Positions 35,835 to 44,555 of a stretch of 64,000 nucleotides of DNA are shown here, in pieces. Positions within the stretch are counted from its first letter, which is position 1. Every line of letters begins with the position of its first letter. The translations under genes were made by a program, and so were the position numbers. This DNA is from Massilia aurea (GTDB lineage Bacteria > Pseudomonadota > Gammaproteobacteria > Burkholderiales > Burkholderiaceae_D): assembly GCF_024753205.1 (NCBI RefSeq), contig NZ_JANUGZ010000005.1, forward strand, positions 124,001-188,000, read 5' to 3'. A model generated the notes under the pieces. It was not told the origin of the DNA and searched no databases. It saw nothing but the letters and a program-made list of their open reading frames with translations.

Positions 35835-37424
35835 ATGACCGCCATCACCACGTTCTTCAGCCACCAGCCGATGTTTGCGCTGTTCTTCACCATCGCTGCG
35901 GGCTACTTACTGGGGGCGGTCAGCGTGAAAGGCTTGTCACTCGGTTCCGGCACGGTACTGTTCGTCGGCCTGGCCGTTGGCGCGGCTGTACCTGACCTGG
36001 TCTTGCCCGGCATGCTCGGCAACCTGGGCCTGCTGCTGTTCCTGTACGGCGTCGGCATCGCCTATGGCGCCCAGTTCTTTCGCGGCTTGACGACGCCTGA
36101 CGGCATCAAGGCCAATCTGGCGGCGGTGCTGGCCGTCCTCACGGCGCTGGCGCTGGCGGTTGGCGTGGCGTGGCTGTTCCCGGTCTTTGCGCTGCCTGAA
36201 TCGCTGGGCGCCTTCGCTGGCGCCGGCACCAGCACGGCGGCGCTGCAAGCGGCGCTGGCCGTGTTTGGCACGTCTGCCGCGACCGGGTATTCGGTCGCGT
36301 ATCCGGTCGGCGTGGCCGTGCCGATCCTGCTGCTCGGGCTGTACAACGCCGTGTTCAAGCCTAAAACCGCCGCGCCGGCGTCGTCCGCGCTGCACCTGGA
36401 AGAAATCGACGTGGCCGAATTTTCCGTGCTGGGCATGACCCTGGCTGAAGCTGCGGCTCGCTTGCCCGACGGTGTCGCCATCGTTGCGCTGCGGCGCGGC
36501 GAGCACAATCTGGTCGCCGATAGCGCGATGCGCATTGAACCGGGTGACCGCTTGCTCGTCGCAGGCAATGACCAGGCGGTACTGCACGAAGTCGCCACGC
36601 GCTTTGGCCCGGCGCATCCGGGCGGCATGCTGCACGACAGGAGCGACCTCGACTATGACCGCTTTTTCATCTCCGCTGCCAGCATGGCCGGCTTGCCACT
36701 GAGCGCGCTGGCGCTGCCGGCCGGACTCAATGCCCGCGTCCTGCACCTTCGGCGTGGTGATGCCGACTTGGTCCTGAACCCGGGGCGCCTGCTCGAAATG
36801 GGCGACCGCGTCGGCGTGCTCGCGCCGCGCAGCAGCTTTCCCGCGCTGCGCAAGCTGTTCGGCGACTCGGTGCGCAGCACGGGGGAGGTGAGCTATATCG
36901 GGATCGGCGTCGGCGTGACGCTCGGGCTGGCGTTCGGCGCGATCGTCTGGCCGTTGCCGCTGATCGGGCAGTTCTCGTTCGGGTTTGCGGGGCTGCTGCT
37001 GGTGGCGCTGGTGCTTGGCTGGCGTCGTCGCAGCGGGATGTTCCAGTGGGCGATGCCGATCCCGGCCAACCTGGTCTTGCGCAATTTCGGCCTGACACTG
37101 TTCCTGGCGGTCGTGGGCATTTCGTCGGGCGCGACGTTTGCCGCGGCGATCGCCAACGATGGTTTGCTGTACCTGCTGCTGGGCAGTGCGATTGCGGCCA
37201 CGCTTGTCGTCGTCACGATGGTCATTGCCTTGTTCGTGTTTCGCTTGCCGTTCGACAGCGTGGTCGGCATCGTGGCCGGCACCACGGGCAATCCCGCCAT
37301 CCTCGCGTTTGCCAACCGGATCGCGCCGACGGACCGGCCCGACATCGGTTACGCGATGATTTTCCCGTCGATGACGGTGCTCAAGATCGTGCTGGTGCAA
37401 GTGATCGGCGTCGTGGGGCGGTGA
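35835..37424 (+). CDS. AspT/YidE-YbjL-family transporter with RCK/TrkA-C domains
   Basis: A 529-residue permease of the aspartate:alanine exchanger superfamily. Two sets of about five membrane segments flank a cytosolic part (residues 195-350) with two TrkA-C-like domains (GMTLAEAAARLPDGVAIVALRRG with EPGDRLLVAGN; LPAGLNARVLHLRRGDADLVLNPGRLLEMGDRVGVLAP). AGAGTSTAALQAAL in the first half and GTTGNPAILAFA in the second are the mirrored pore motifs. Start at MTAITTFFSHQP; the earlier ATG at 35793 adds 14 unlike residues. The substrate is unknown. Confidence 0.9.
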   Translation: MTAITTFFSHQPMFALFFTIAAGYLLGAVSVKGLSLGSGTVLFVGLAVGAAVPDLVLPGMLGNLGLLLFLYGVGIAYGAQFFRGLTTPDGIKANLAAVLAVLTALALAVGVAWLFPVFALPESLGAFAGAGTSTAALQAALAVFGTSAATGYSVAYPVGVAVPILLLGLYNAVFKPKTAAPASSALHLEEIDVAEFSVLGMTLAEAAARLPDGVAIVALRRGEHNLVADSAMRIEPGDRLLVAGNDQAVLHEVATRFGPAHPGGMLHDRSDLDYDRFFISAASMAGLPLSALALPAGLNARVLHLRRGDADLVLNPGRLLEMGDRVGVLAPRSSFPALRKLFGDSVRSTGEVSYIGIGVGVTLGLAFGAIVWPLPLIGQFSFGFAGLLLVALVLGWRRRSGMFQWAMPIPANLVLRNFGLTLFLAVVGISSGATFAAAIANDGLLYLLLGSAIAATLVVVTMVIALFVFRLPFDSVVGIVAGTTGNPAILAFANRIAPTDRPDIGYAMIFPSMTVLKIVLVQVIGVVGR

Positions 37425-37454
37425 ACTTTTCACGTGTCCGCAATGCGCGCACCG

Positions 37455-37478
37455 TAAAATAGCGGTTTGATCGATCAA
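37455..37478 (+). promoter_or_regulatory. -10 element with downstream palindrome
   Basis: TAAAAT at 37455-37460 followed by the perfect palindrome TTGATCGATCAA at 37467-37478, which would lie at the transcription start. It is placed 15-38 bases before the small gene at 37493 and could be a repressor site. Confidence 0.35.
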
Positions 37479-37492
37479 GCACGGATTATTTT

Positions 37493-37741
37493 ATGGAACC
37501 AGCAGAGCAGCGTTATCTCGTCCGCCAGGACAAACGGTCGGACGACGGCAAGAAACCACCCGTCTTCGCAAAGGTCATGCGCAGCAAGGAAGGCAAGTTC
37601 GAAGGCGTCTCCTTCATCAAGAACAAGGAGAAAGCGACGATCATGACGATCGCGCAAGCGGACGAAGTCATTGCCTGGGCCACGACCAAGAAAGACAAAG
37701 CGGCCGAGTACGAGACCCGGATCATTTGCGTTGGCCAGTAA
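37493..37741 (+). CDS. Small basic protein, 82 residues, unknown function
   Basis: A Lys-rich protein (RYLVRQDKRSDDGKKPPVFAKVMRSKEGKFEGVSFIKNKEKATIMTIAQADEVIAWATTKK). The alternation of strands suggests a small beta-rich fold, and the positive charge would suit nucleic acid binding, but no motif is recognised. It is followed 42 bases later by the ExoD-like gene. Confidence 0.7.
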   Translation: MEPAEQRYLVRQDKRSDDGKKPPVFAKVMRSKEGKFEGVSFIKNKEKATIMTIAQADEVIAWATTKKDKAAEYETRIICVGQ

Positions 37742-37783
37742 GCCACCCTGTTCGGCTATCCTAACGCACGACAAGACCACATC

Positions 37784-38410
37784 ATGCACAGTGAACCACC
37801 CGTTTCCCAGCGCCTGCGCGCGCTGGTCCGCTCGATGCCGCGCACCGGCATCACCCTCAGTAAACTGATCCGCAGCGTCGGCAACGACGGCCTCCTGATC
37901 CTGGTGGCGCTGCTCACGCTGGTGTTCCTGATCCCGATTTCGATTCCGGGCGTGAGCACCGTGTTCGGCGCCGCGATCCTGCTCATCAGCGTCAGTCGCC
38001 TGATCGGCCGCGATTTGTGGATTCCCTCCAAGCTCGAACACCGCGTCATCGGCACGCGCAAGCTGCGTCCGCTGCTGCGCAAGGCGCTCTCGTGGCTCAA
38101 GAAGCTCGAGCGCGTCAGCAAGCCGAATCGCATCCAGTGGCTGGTCGCTGCCGGTGCGGTGGCCTTCTTCAACAACGCGGCCCTGATTCTGGGCGCGGTG
38201 CTGCTGATGATGCCGTTCGGCCTGATCCCGTTCAGCAATACGTTCCCGGCCGTGGCAATCCTGTTCCTGGCCATCGGCCTGCTGCAGCGCGACGGTGTCT
38301 GCATCCTGCTGGGTCACATCAGCAACGTCGTGACGATCATCTATTTCGGCGTGCTGATTGGCGGTGGTGGCCTGGCTGTGCGTGAACTGGTCAACCGCTT
38401 CGTTGGCTGA
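37784..38410 (+). CDS. ExoD-family membrane protein
   Basis: A 208-residue protein of the ExoD (exopolysaccharide synthesis) family. It has four or five membrane segments, with LTLVFLIPISIPGVSTVFGAAILLISVSRLIGRDLWIP and LLMMPFGLIPFSNTFPAVAILFLAIGLLQRDGVCIL, both strong family marks. ExoD was linked to exopolysaccharide and alkaline tolerance in rhizobia; the molecular role is not settled. No polysaccharide genes lie nearby. Confidence 0.9.
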   Translation: MHSEPPVSQRLRALVRSMPRTGITLSKLIRSVGNDGLLILVALLTLVFLIPISIPGVSTVFGAAILLISVSRLIGRDLWIPSKLEHRVIGTRKLRPLLRKALSWLKKLERVSKPNRIQWLVAAGAVAFFNNAALILGAVLLMMPFGLIPFSNTFPAVAILFLAIGLLQRDGVCILLGHISNVVTIIYFGVLIGGGGLAVRELVNRFVG

Positions 38411-38555
38411 CGGTACTGTTGGCTTGTTGCAAGGTAGTTCTTTCTGATAAGCTGGTCCTCAGCCGCCCGTGCGCCGTCTGCCGGCCCCCAGGCGCGAATC
38501 AATCCCCCCGCACCCAGGCCTGCGAGCCTGGTGCCGGCACCCCGGAACGCCGAAC

Positions 38556-39740
38556 ATGAGTAACAACATGCCTATGCTGGATGCGTCGACGATGGTGCTG
38601 GTGCTCGCGCTGGGCAACCTGGCCCTGTGCGCGCTGCTGACTTTTTTCAATCACGGCCCCGTGCGCGCCCCTGCGATGACGTTCTGGAGCCTGTCGAAAC
38701 AGATCCAGGGCGGCGCCTGGCTGCTGCTGGCGCTGGGCGATTCTGGCGTGGTGCCGGCCCCGATCTCGATTCCCGGTGGCTATGCGCTGCTGTTTGCCGG
38801 CGTGGCGATCGAGTCGGGCGCTTCGTGGGAAGCGGCGCGCCGGCCGGCCTGGCGCACCCCGACCCTGATTCTGGGCGGCGTGGCCGTCCTCGTGTTCTTC
38901 CTGTGCTACCTGATCGACGAAGAAGGCTTGCGCAGCGTGGCCGCATCGCTCCTGCTGGGCGCGTTCTACCTGTCCGGCTCGGTGGCGCTTGGCTGGCGCT
39001 GGCGTGATGCCAGTCTGCTGCAGCGCTTCCTGTCGCTGGCCACAGGGGCGCTGGCGCTGGTGGTCGCGGCGCGTGGATTATCTGTGCTGCTGCTGCCACG
39101 TGGCTGGGGCTGGCTCTCGAACGATCTGCTGAGTCAATTCTCCAGCGGCGCCCTTTACCTGCTTCTGCTCGGCAATGCCTTCGGCGTGCTGCTCTTGACC
39201 CGCGAACGCCTGCAGGACACGCTCGAGCGGCTCGAAACCATCGATCCGCTGACCGACGCGCCGAACCGGCGTGGTTTCTTCCAGCTGCTCGCCCCATGGC
39301 TGGCGCTGGCGCGCCGGCCCGGCCTGCCGACGGGGCTGATCGTGTTCGACCTGGATGGCTTCAAGCGCATCAACGACAGCTACGGCCATCCGGCTGGCGA
39401 CGTCGTGCTGCACCAGATGGTCGCGCTGTGCCGGCGCCAGTTGCGCGACAGCGATCAGCTGGGGCGGGTAGTGGGCGTCGAATTCGCCGTCCTGCTGCCG
39501 CGCACCAGCCTCGATGAAGCCGTGATGGTGGCCGAGCGCATCCGCGCCGCGATCGACACGACCCCGGTCAAGAGCGAGCGGGCGATGATCAAGCTCACGG
39601 CCAGCTTCGGCGTGACGACGATCCGGCCCGAAGACAGCACGACATCGCTGTTCCAGCGCGCCGACGAGGCCATGCAGCAAGCCAAGCGGGCCGGGCGCAA
39701 TCGCGTAGCGCCTGCCAGCGAAGCAGTCGCCGATATCTAG
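38556..39740 (+). CDS. Membrane GGDEF-domain protein with degenerate active site
   Basis: A 394-residue protein. Six or seven membrane segments fill residues 10-225, and a GGDEF domain fills the rest. The core DPLTDAPNRRGFF and FDLDGFKRINDSYGHPAGDVVL is normal, but the signature loop reads VGVEF (residues 306-310) in place of GGDEF. Both the Gly and metal-binding positions are affected, so cyclase activity is doubtful and a c-di-GMP or GTP sensing role is possible. The start at 38556 opens MSNNMPMLDAST; the longer frame to 38469 begins with an Arg/Pro-rich stretch unlike a membrane protein. Confidence 0.85.
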   Translation: MSNNMPMLDASTMVLVLALGNLALCALLTFFNHGPVRAPAMTFWSLSKQIQGGAWLLLALGDSGVVPAPISIPGGYALLFAGVAIESGASWEAARRPAWRTPTLILGGVAVLVFFLCYLIDEEGLRSVAASLLLGAFYLSGSVALGWRWRDASLLQRFLSLATGALALVVAARGLSVLLLPRGWGWLSNDLLSQFSSGALYLLLLGNAFGVLLLTRERLQDTLERLETIDPLTDAPNRRGFFQLLAPWLALARRPGLPTGLIVFDLDGFKRINDSYGHPAGDVVLHQMVALCRRQLRDSDQLGRVVGVEFAVLLPRTSLDEAVMVAERIRAAIDTTPVKSERAMIKLTASFGVTTIRPEDSTTSLFQRADEAMQQAKRAGRNRVAPASEAVADI

Positions 39741-39805
39741 TCGCGGGCGCGCCTCGCAGCATCATGTAATGCGCCGGTCACGGTGGCCGCTTATGCTCAT
39801 GCGCC

Positions 39806-40702
39806 ATGCCGACCATCGATCAGGAATCACCCATCTATGCCGCTGTCGAGCTTGGCTCGGACAGTTTTCGCCTGCACATCGGCCGTTTCAATGATGGCGT
39901 GCTCGAACTCGTCGCGACCATGTGCGAGAGGGTCGAGCTGTCGGCGTCGCTCGACGAAGACGGCATGCTCGACAGCGCGGCGCTGCGGCGTGCCCTGGCC
40001 TGCCTGGCGCAGTTCCGGAGTGCGCTCGACGCATGGAAGCCGCACGCCGTGCGCGTCGTCGCCACCGCAGCCCTGCGCATGGCGCGCAATGCTGCCTTGT
40101 TCTTGCCGGCGGCCGGGCGCGCGCTCGGTTACCCGGTCGACATCATCGCGGGCGACGAAGCCGGGCGCCTCGTCTATCTGGGCGTGGCCAATACCCTGGG
40201 CGCAGCCGACCCTGCGCCGCGGCTCGTGCTCGACATTGGCAGCATCTCGACGGAGCTGGTGATCGGGGAGGGCGCCACGATCCGGCGCATCGAATCGTTC
40301 GCGCTCGGCGCGGTGCGCCAGAGCCTGACGTTCTTCGCGAACGGGCAGATTGACGCGGCCGGCTTCGACGCCGCCGTGCGCTCGAGCCGCAGCCGCTTCG
40401 CTGAAGCAGGCTTCGGCGCACGCGGCTGGGCCATGGCGTATGGGGCGTGCGGGACGGTGCGTGCGCTGGCTGGCCACGCGCACCGGGGCGGGAACGCGGG
40501 CACGCCGCTCACACGGGCCGATCTCGCCGGTCTGCGTGATGCCTTCATCGCCACCCGCCAGGGCATGCACCTGGCCGGCGGGCTGGCACTGCTATATGGC
40601 TTGATGGAAGAACTCGAGATTGCGGCAGTCACGCCGGTGGCGGCCGGTCTGCGCGTCGGCGCGCTGTGGGACCTGCGCCAGCGCGCCGGGGCCGCTGTGT
40701 GA
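39806..40702 (+). CDS. Ppx/GppA-like protein with altered phosphate-binding motifs
   Basis: A 298-residue protein with the ASKHA fold of exopolyphosphatase/pppGpp phosphatases: AAVELGSDSFRLHIGRF, VRVVATAALRMARN, IIAGDEAGRLVYLGV, LVLDIGSISTELVIGEG, AYGACGTVRALA. It lacks the C-terminal HD domain of long Ppx proteins, which is normal for the short GppA-like kind. The usual GEEEARL is GDEAGRL, and the usual GGGSTE is GSISTE. These changes fall at the catalytic glutamate and phosphate loop, so activity is uncertain. Confidence 0.82.
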   Translation: MPTIDQESPIYAAVELGSDSFRLHIGRFNDGVLELVATMCERVELSASLDEDGMLDSAALRRALACLAQFRSALDAWKPHAVRVVATAALRMARNAALFLPAAGRALGYPVDIIAGDEAGRLVYLGVANTLGAADPAPRLVLDIGSISTELVIGEGATIRRIESFALGAVRQSLTFFANGQIDAAGFDAAVRSSRSRFAEAGFGARGWAMAYGACGTVRALAGHAHRGGNAGTPLTRADLAGLRDAFIATRQGMHLAGGLALLYGLMEELEIAAVTPVAAGLRVGALWDLRQRAGAAV

Positions 40703-40705
40703 CCG

Positions 40706-41812
40706 CTAGCGGATCCCCTGGGGATCGTTTAAAGGTTCCAGCGCCACCGGGGCCAGTACCAGCGGCGCCGCCGGCGTGCTGTCACGCAGCCAGCCGAACA
40801 GGATCGCCATCATCAACGGGCCGACGAACAGGCCGATGACGCCCAGCGTCGACACGCCGCCCAGCAGGCCAAACAGCACCGCCAGGAATGGCAGGTTCAC
40901 GCGCTTGCCGATCAGTTTCGGGCGGATGAATTTATCGACCAGGAACAGCTCGACCGCACCCCAGGTGAACAGGCCCAGCGCCTCGGCCGAATTGCCCTGA
41001 CCGAACAGCAGCAGCGACACCATCGTGAACGACAGCGGCGCGCCGCCCGGAATCAGGGCCAGGTAGCCGGTGATCACGCCCAGCAGCACCGGGGCCGGCG
41101 CGCCGGCGATCCAGTAGGCCACGCCCAGCACGATGCCTTCCAGGATCGCGATCGAGCCCAGGCCGAGTGCCGTGCCGCGCACCGACAGCGGCAGCACGCG
41201 GCGCAGTTTCGCGTACTGGACGGGCGCCAGGCGCTGGCCGGCGCCGTCGATGTAATGCATCACGGCCGCGCCGTGCAGGTACAGCACGAACAGCGTCAGG
41301 AGCGTCAGGAACAGGTACAGCGCATTGGCCAGGATGGTCGAGCCCCAGACGCGCGCCGTATCGGTCAGATGCGGCATGAAGTCGCCCAGGGTGGTGCGCA
41401 CGAGGGCGTTCAGGCCGCCCGGCACGGCCAGGTGCTCGAGCCACCAGGTGACGGCCGGTTCGGCCACCAGCGGCAGGCCGGTCAGCCAGGCCGGTACCGG
41501 CACGCCGGTCTGGTTGAAGCTGATGAGCAGGCGCTGCAGGCTGGCCAGTTCGCTGCTGAGCGTGTGGAACAGCAGGACCGACGGACCCACGAAGCTGACG
41601 ATCAGCAGAATCAGCATGAAAGCGGCGCTGGCCAGCGGTGGCCAGCCGCGGCGCAGCATGCGCTGGTGCAGCGGCCACGTGATCACGGCCAGGAGGCCGG
41701 CCCACGCGATCGAGCCGAGGAAGTGCTGGAGCAGCAGGGCCAGCGCGGTGGCAAACAGCACCGGCAGGATCCATTGAGTCTTGGTGCGCATACTGGCCTG
41801 GGTCGGGTTCAT
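40706..41812 (-). CDS. AI-2E family transporter (YdiK-like)
   Basis: A 368-residue inner-membrane protein with seven or eight membrane segments. Family marks are VITWPLHQRML in the first loop, a long periplasmic-type stretch (residues 85-140), and GVITGYLALIPGGAPL with VELFLVDKFIRPKLIGKRVNLPFLAVLFGLLGG near the end. Members are annotated as AI-2 exporters or sodium:proton antiporters, with the substrate unproven for most. It converges with the Ppx/GppA-like gene (3-base gap). Confidence 0.9.
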   Translation of the reverse strand: MNPTQASMRTKTQWILPVLFATALALLLQHFLGSIAWAGLLAVITWPLHQRMLRRGWPPLASAAFMLILLIVSFVGPSVLLFHTLSSELASLQRLLISFNQTGVPVPAWLTGLPLVAEPAVTWWLEHLAVPGGLNALVRTTLGDFMPHLTDTARVWGSTILANALYLFLTLLTLFVLYLHGAAVMHYIDGAGQRLAPVQYAKLRRVLPLSVRGTALGLGSIAILEGIVLGVAYWIAGAPAPVLLGVITGYLALIPGGAPLSFTMVSLLLFGQGNSAEALGLFTWGAVELFLVDKFIRPKLIGKRVNLPFLAVLFGLLGGVSTLGVIGLFVGPLMMAILFGWLRDSTPAAPLVLAPVALEPLNDPQGIR

Positions 41813-42038
41813 AAATTACTGGGGTGCGCAGGGGCCAGCGAGACAAAGCTCGCGGCGCCGACAAGTTTACAGCAGAGTCGTCGCCTTGGCAGGATAATTC
41901 AGGTGTACCTCCTGCAAAAGAGGAGTTTGCCGAAGCTTTACTTCGGAAAAACAGAAACCTCGCTCTATGAAGCCCCTATTGTCACCCGGATTGGCGTCGG
42001 CTGCCGGCGGGACGTCTTTACCCAGCCTGCATTCCTGT

Positions 42039-42068
42039 CCGACAGCATACTGCCAAATCGTTTATATT
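42039..42068 (+). promoter_or_regulatory. Candidate promoter of the Lys/Ala-rich protein gene
   Basis: CCGACA (42039-42044), 18-base spacer, TATATT (42063-42068), 29 bases before the ATG. Confidence 0.4.
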
Positions 42069-42096
42069 GTTTGCCTTCTCAACGACGGAGCGGCCC

Positions 42097-42579
42097 ATGC
42101 CCCGCACACCTGCCGCCAAATCAGCATCCCGCGCCGCGCCTGCGGCTGCGAAAACCACCAGGGTTGCCAAGCCCGTGAAGGCTGTCGCCAAGCCCGCCAA
42201 GCCCGCCGCAAAAACCAGCGTGAAGTCGGTGGTCAAGTTGGCCGCCAAGGCGCTGGCCAGCAGCCCGGCCCGCAAACCCGCCGCGCCACGCGTTGCCGCC
42301 AAGCCTCCGGTGGTGCCGATGGTGCCGATCGTCGAACGTGCGCCCGCGGTAGAAGCGCGCCCGGCACTGGTGCGCGACAGCTTCACGATGCCGGAAAATG
42401 AGTATGCAGTGCTGCTGGAAGTAAAACAGGCTTGCCTGCGCGCCGGTGTCGACGTCAAGAAGAGCGAATTGCTGCGCATTGGCGTGGCCCTGCTGGGCCA
42501 GCTCGACGTCGCGACCTTGCAGGGCGTGCTGGCGGCGCTGCCCCAGCTCAAGACCGGACGGCCACCGGCACAGGAATGA
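42097..42579 (+). CDS. Histone H1-like Lys/Ala/Pro-rich protein with C-terminal domain
   Basis: A 160-residue protein. Residues 5-75 are an H1/AlgP-like tail with repeated AKP and AAK units (KTTRVAKPVKAVAKPAKPAAK), which should bind DNA non-specifically. The C-terminal part (SFTMPENEYAVLLEVKQACLRAGVDVKKSELLRIGVALLGQLD) is compact and helical, with the order of a ribbon-helix-helix-like domain. GGAGCGG lies upstream of the ATG. It converges with the small HTH gene. Confidence 0.75.
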   Translation: MPRTPAAKSASRAAPAAAKTTRVAKPVKAVAKPAKPAAKTSVKSVVKLAAKALASSPARKPAAPRVAAKPPVVPMVPIVERAPAVEARPALVRDSFTMPENEYAVLLEVKQACLRAGVDVKKSELLRIGVALLGQLDVATLQGVLAALPQLKTGRPPAQE

Positions 42580-42600
42580 CGGCCAGGGCGTCGCGCACCG

Positions 42601-42891
42601 TCAGTGGAGCGCCGCGGCGCTGCTGAGTTCCTTGAGCTCGCGGATCGGGATGTTCGATTTTTCGTGCATGCGCAATAGGATCGTCGCGCCGACATTGAGC
42701 TTGCGATGGCGGATTTTGCTGATGATCGGTGGTTGCACTTCCAGCACGCGGCACAGCTCCGCGTCATTCTTCAACTGCATGCGCTCGATCAGTGTGTCGA
42801 GCAGCATGTTGGGCACGAAGCTCGACGGCTCCAGCTCGCGCGCTCGTTGCATCGCTTCGAGCAATTCCTGTTTTTTCTGGCGTACGGTCAT
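42601..42891 (-). CDS. Small helix-turn-helix regulator
   Basis: A 96-residue protein with a Cro/XRE-like helix-turn-helix: LLDTLIERMQLKNDAELCRVLEVQPPIISKIRHRKLNVGATILLRMHEKSNIPIRELKEL. The recognition helix would be PPIISKIRHRKL. A 20-residue charged N-terminal helix precedes it. A ribosome site (GGGAGA) precedes the ATG. No target or antitoxin partner is adjacent. Confidence 0.82.
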   Translation of the reverse strand: MTVRQKKQELLEAMQRARELEPSSFVPNMLLDTLIERMQLKNDAELCRVLEVQPPIISKIRHRKLNVGATILLRMHEKSNIPIRELKELSSAAALH

Positions 42892-43062
42892 GTCAATTCT
42901 CCCTGATGAAACATGATTCAGGACAGACCGGTCGTTCTGGATAATCCTTGCCTTTTTTGACAGCTGTTTGCGGCAGGTCGTTGCGATATTACTACGATTG
43001 CGTCGCGCACGCGTCGGGTCGTTTAACTAATTTCGCCGTAATCGAGCGTTTCTGCTCGGAAC

Positions 43063-43725
43063 TTACGCTAATTTCAGGCCCGAGTGGGTCAGCAGCAGGA
43101 CCTTGTCGGCCATGGCGGCCGCGGCGTGGGAGTGGGTGACCATGATGGCGCCGGCGCTATGCGCGCGCGTCTCGTCGCGCAGCAGTTGCAGGATGCTGCC
43201 GGCAGTCTCGGGGTCGAGGTTGCCGGTTGGTTCATCGGCCAGCAGCAGGGCCGGGCGGTGCACGAGCGCGCGCGCAATCGCCACACGCTGCATTTCGCCG
43301 CCCGACAGCTGGCGCGGGAAGTCGCCGCCGCGCCCGTGCAGCCCGACCGCGTCGAGCATCGCATCGGCGCGCTCGAGTGGCGCCTTGTTCAGCAGCAGGG
43401 GCAGGGCGACGTTCTGGCGCAGCGTCAGGTGCGGCAGCACGTGGAAAGCCTGGAAGATGAAGCCCATGCGGGTGCGGCGCAGGCGCGTGGCGGCGTCGTC
43501 GTCGAGGTTCGAGATCGGCGTGCCGTCGATGATCACGCGCCCGCCGTCGGGCGTGTCCAGACCCGCAATCAGGTTCAGCAGCGTCGACTTGCCGACGCCC
43601 GATTCGCCCATGATCGCGACGAATTCGCCGGCTTTGAACACGTGCGAGAGTTCGGCCAGCACGGTGCGGCCGCCATACGATTTGGTGAGCTGGTCGAGTT
43701 CGAGCATCGGGTGAGGTGTCCGCAA
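43063..43725 (-). CDS. LolD/MacB-type ABC ATPase without its own permease
   Basis: A 220-residue ATPase. Walker A is GESGVGKST, Q-loop is FIFQAFHVLPHLTL, signature is LSGGEMQRVAIARAL, Walker B is LLLADEPTGNLD, and the H-loop is VTHSH. It resembles LolD/FtsE-type ATPases that pair with FtsX-like permeases, but none is adjacent. It is the last gene of the PhnD-like operon (20-base gap after the second permease). The start could be 43707 (MLELDQLTKSYGG); neither start has a clear ribosome site. Confidence 0.88.
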   Translation of the reverse strand: MRTPHPMLELDQLTKSYGGRTVLAELSHVFKAGEFVAIMGESGVGKSTLLNLIAGLDTPDGGRVIIDGTPISNLDDDAATRLRRTRMGFIFQAFHVLPHLTLRQNVALPLLLNKAPLERADAMLDAVGLHGRGGDFPRQLSGGEMQRVAIARALVHRPALLLADEPTGNLDPETAGSILQLLRDETRAHSAGAIMVTHSHAAAAMADKVLLLTHSGLKLA

Positions 43726-43745
43726 GTAGGGTTAGCGCATCAGTA

Positions 43746-44555
43746 TCAACGCATCAGGGCGCGGCGCAGCGCATAACTGGCCGCATCGACCAGGGCCACC
43801 AGCACCAGCATCGCGATCACGACCGTGGCGGCGCTGGGCATCTGGAACAGCGACAGGTGGTACTTGAGCATCTGGCCCAGGCCCCCGGCCCCGACCACAC
43901 CCAGCACCGCCGCCGCGCGGATATTGTTTTCCCAGCGGTACAGCGTGTATGACAGCATCTGCGGCAGCGCCTGGGGCAGCGTCGCGTACAAAAACGCTGC
44001 CAGCGGCCGCACGCCGTTCGTGCGCAGGCTTTGCTCGGCGTGCGGCTCGATGTTTTCCAGCGCATCGGCAAACAGGCGCCCCAGCACGCCGGCCGTGTGC
44101 GCGGCCAGCGCCAGCGTGCCGGCCAGTGGCCCCAGGCCGGCCAGCACCAGCAGCACTGCGGCCCACACCAGTTCGGGGATCGAGCGCAGCACATTGAGCA
44201 CCAGGCGCGTTACGGCGCGCGCCGCGCGGCCCATGCGCCCGGCGCCGGCCAGCGCCAGCGGCATGGCGACGAGCGCCGCCAGGATGGTGCCGATGGCCGA
44301 CATGGCCAGGGTTTCCCAGAACGCGACGAGTGTCTTGGCCAGAAACGCCGGCGCGGTGTCGGGCGGCGCGAAGCCGGCCAGGAATTCGGACGCCGAATCG
44401 ATCGCTTCGCGCGTGAAGAAGGCGCTCCATTGCAGCGGCAGCGAGGCAAAACTGGCGACAATCAGCGCCAGCAGGCCGGCGAGTATGAGCCAGGTGCCGG
44501 ACTGGCGTGGCGGCGGGGCGGGGATCGCAGTGCGCGGGGAGTTATCCACCTTCAT
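43746..44555 (-). CDS. PhnE-like ABC permease (second of two)
   Basis: A 269-residue permease with about six membrane segments and the PhnE form of the EAA loop (NVLRSIPELVWAAVLLVLAGLGPLAGTLALAAHTAGVLGRLFADALENIEP, then GVVGAGGLGQMLKYHL). It overlaps the preceding permease gene by four bases (ATGA), and the two should form a heterodimer in an importer for an oxyanion such as phosphonate, phosphite or selenate. Confidence 0.9.
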   Translation of the reverse strand: MKVDNSPRTAIPAPPPRQSGTWLILAGLLALIVASFASLPLQWSAFFTREAIDSASEFLAGFAPPDTAPAFLAKTLVAFWETLAMSAIGTILAALVAMPLALAGAGRMGRAARAVTRLVLNVLRSIPELVWAAVLLVLAGLGPLAGTLALAAHTAGVLGRLFADALENIEPHAEQSLRTNGVRPLAAFLYATLPQALPQMLSYTLYRWENNIRAAAVLGVVGAGGLGQMLKYHLSLFQMPSAATVVIAMLVLVALVDAASYALRRALMR

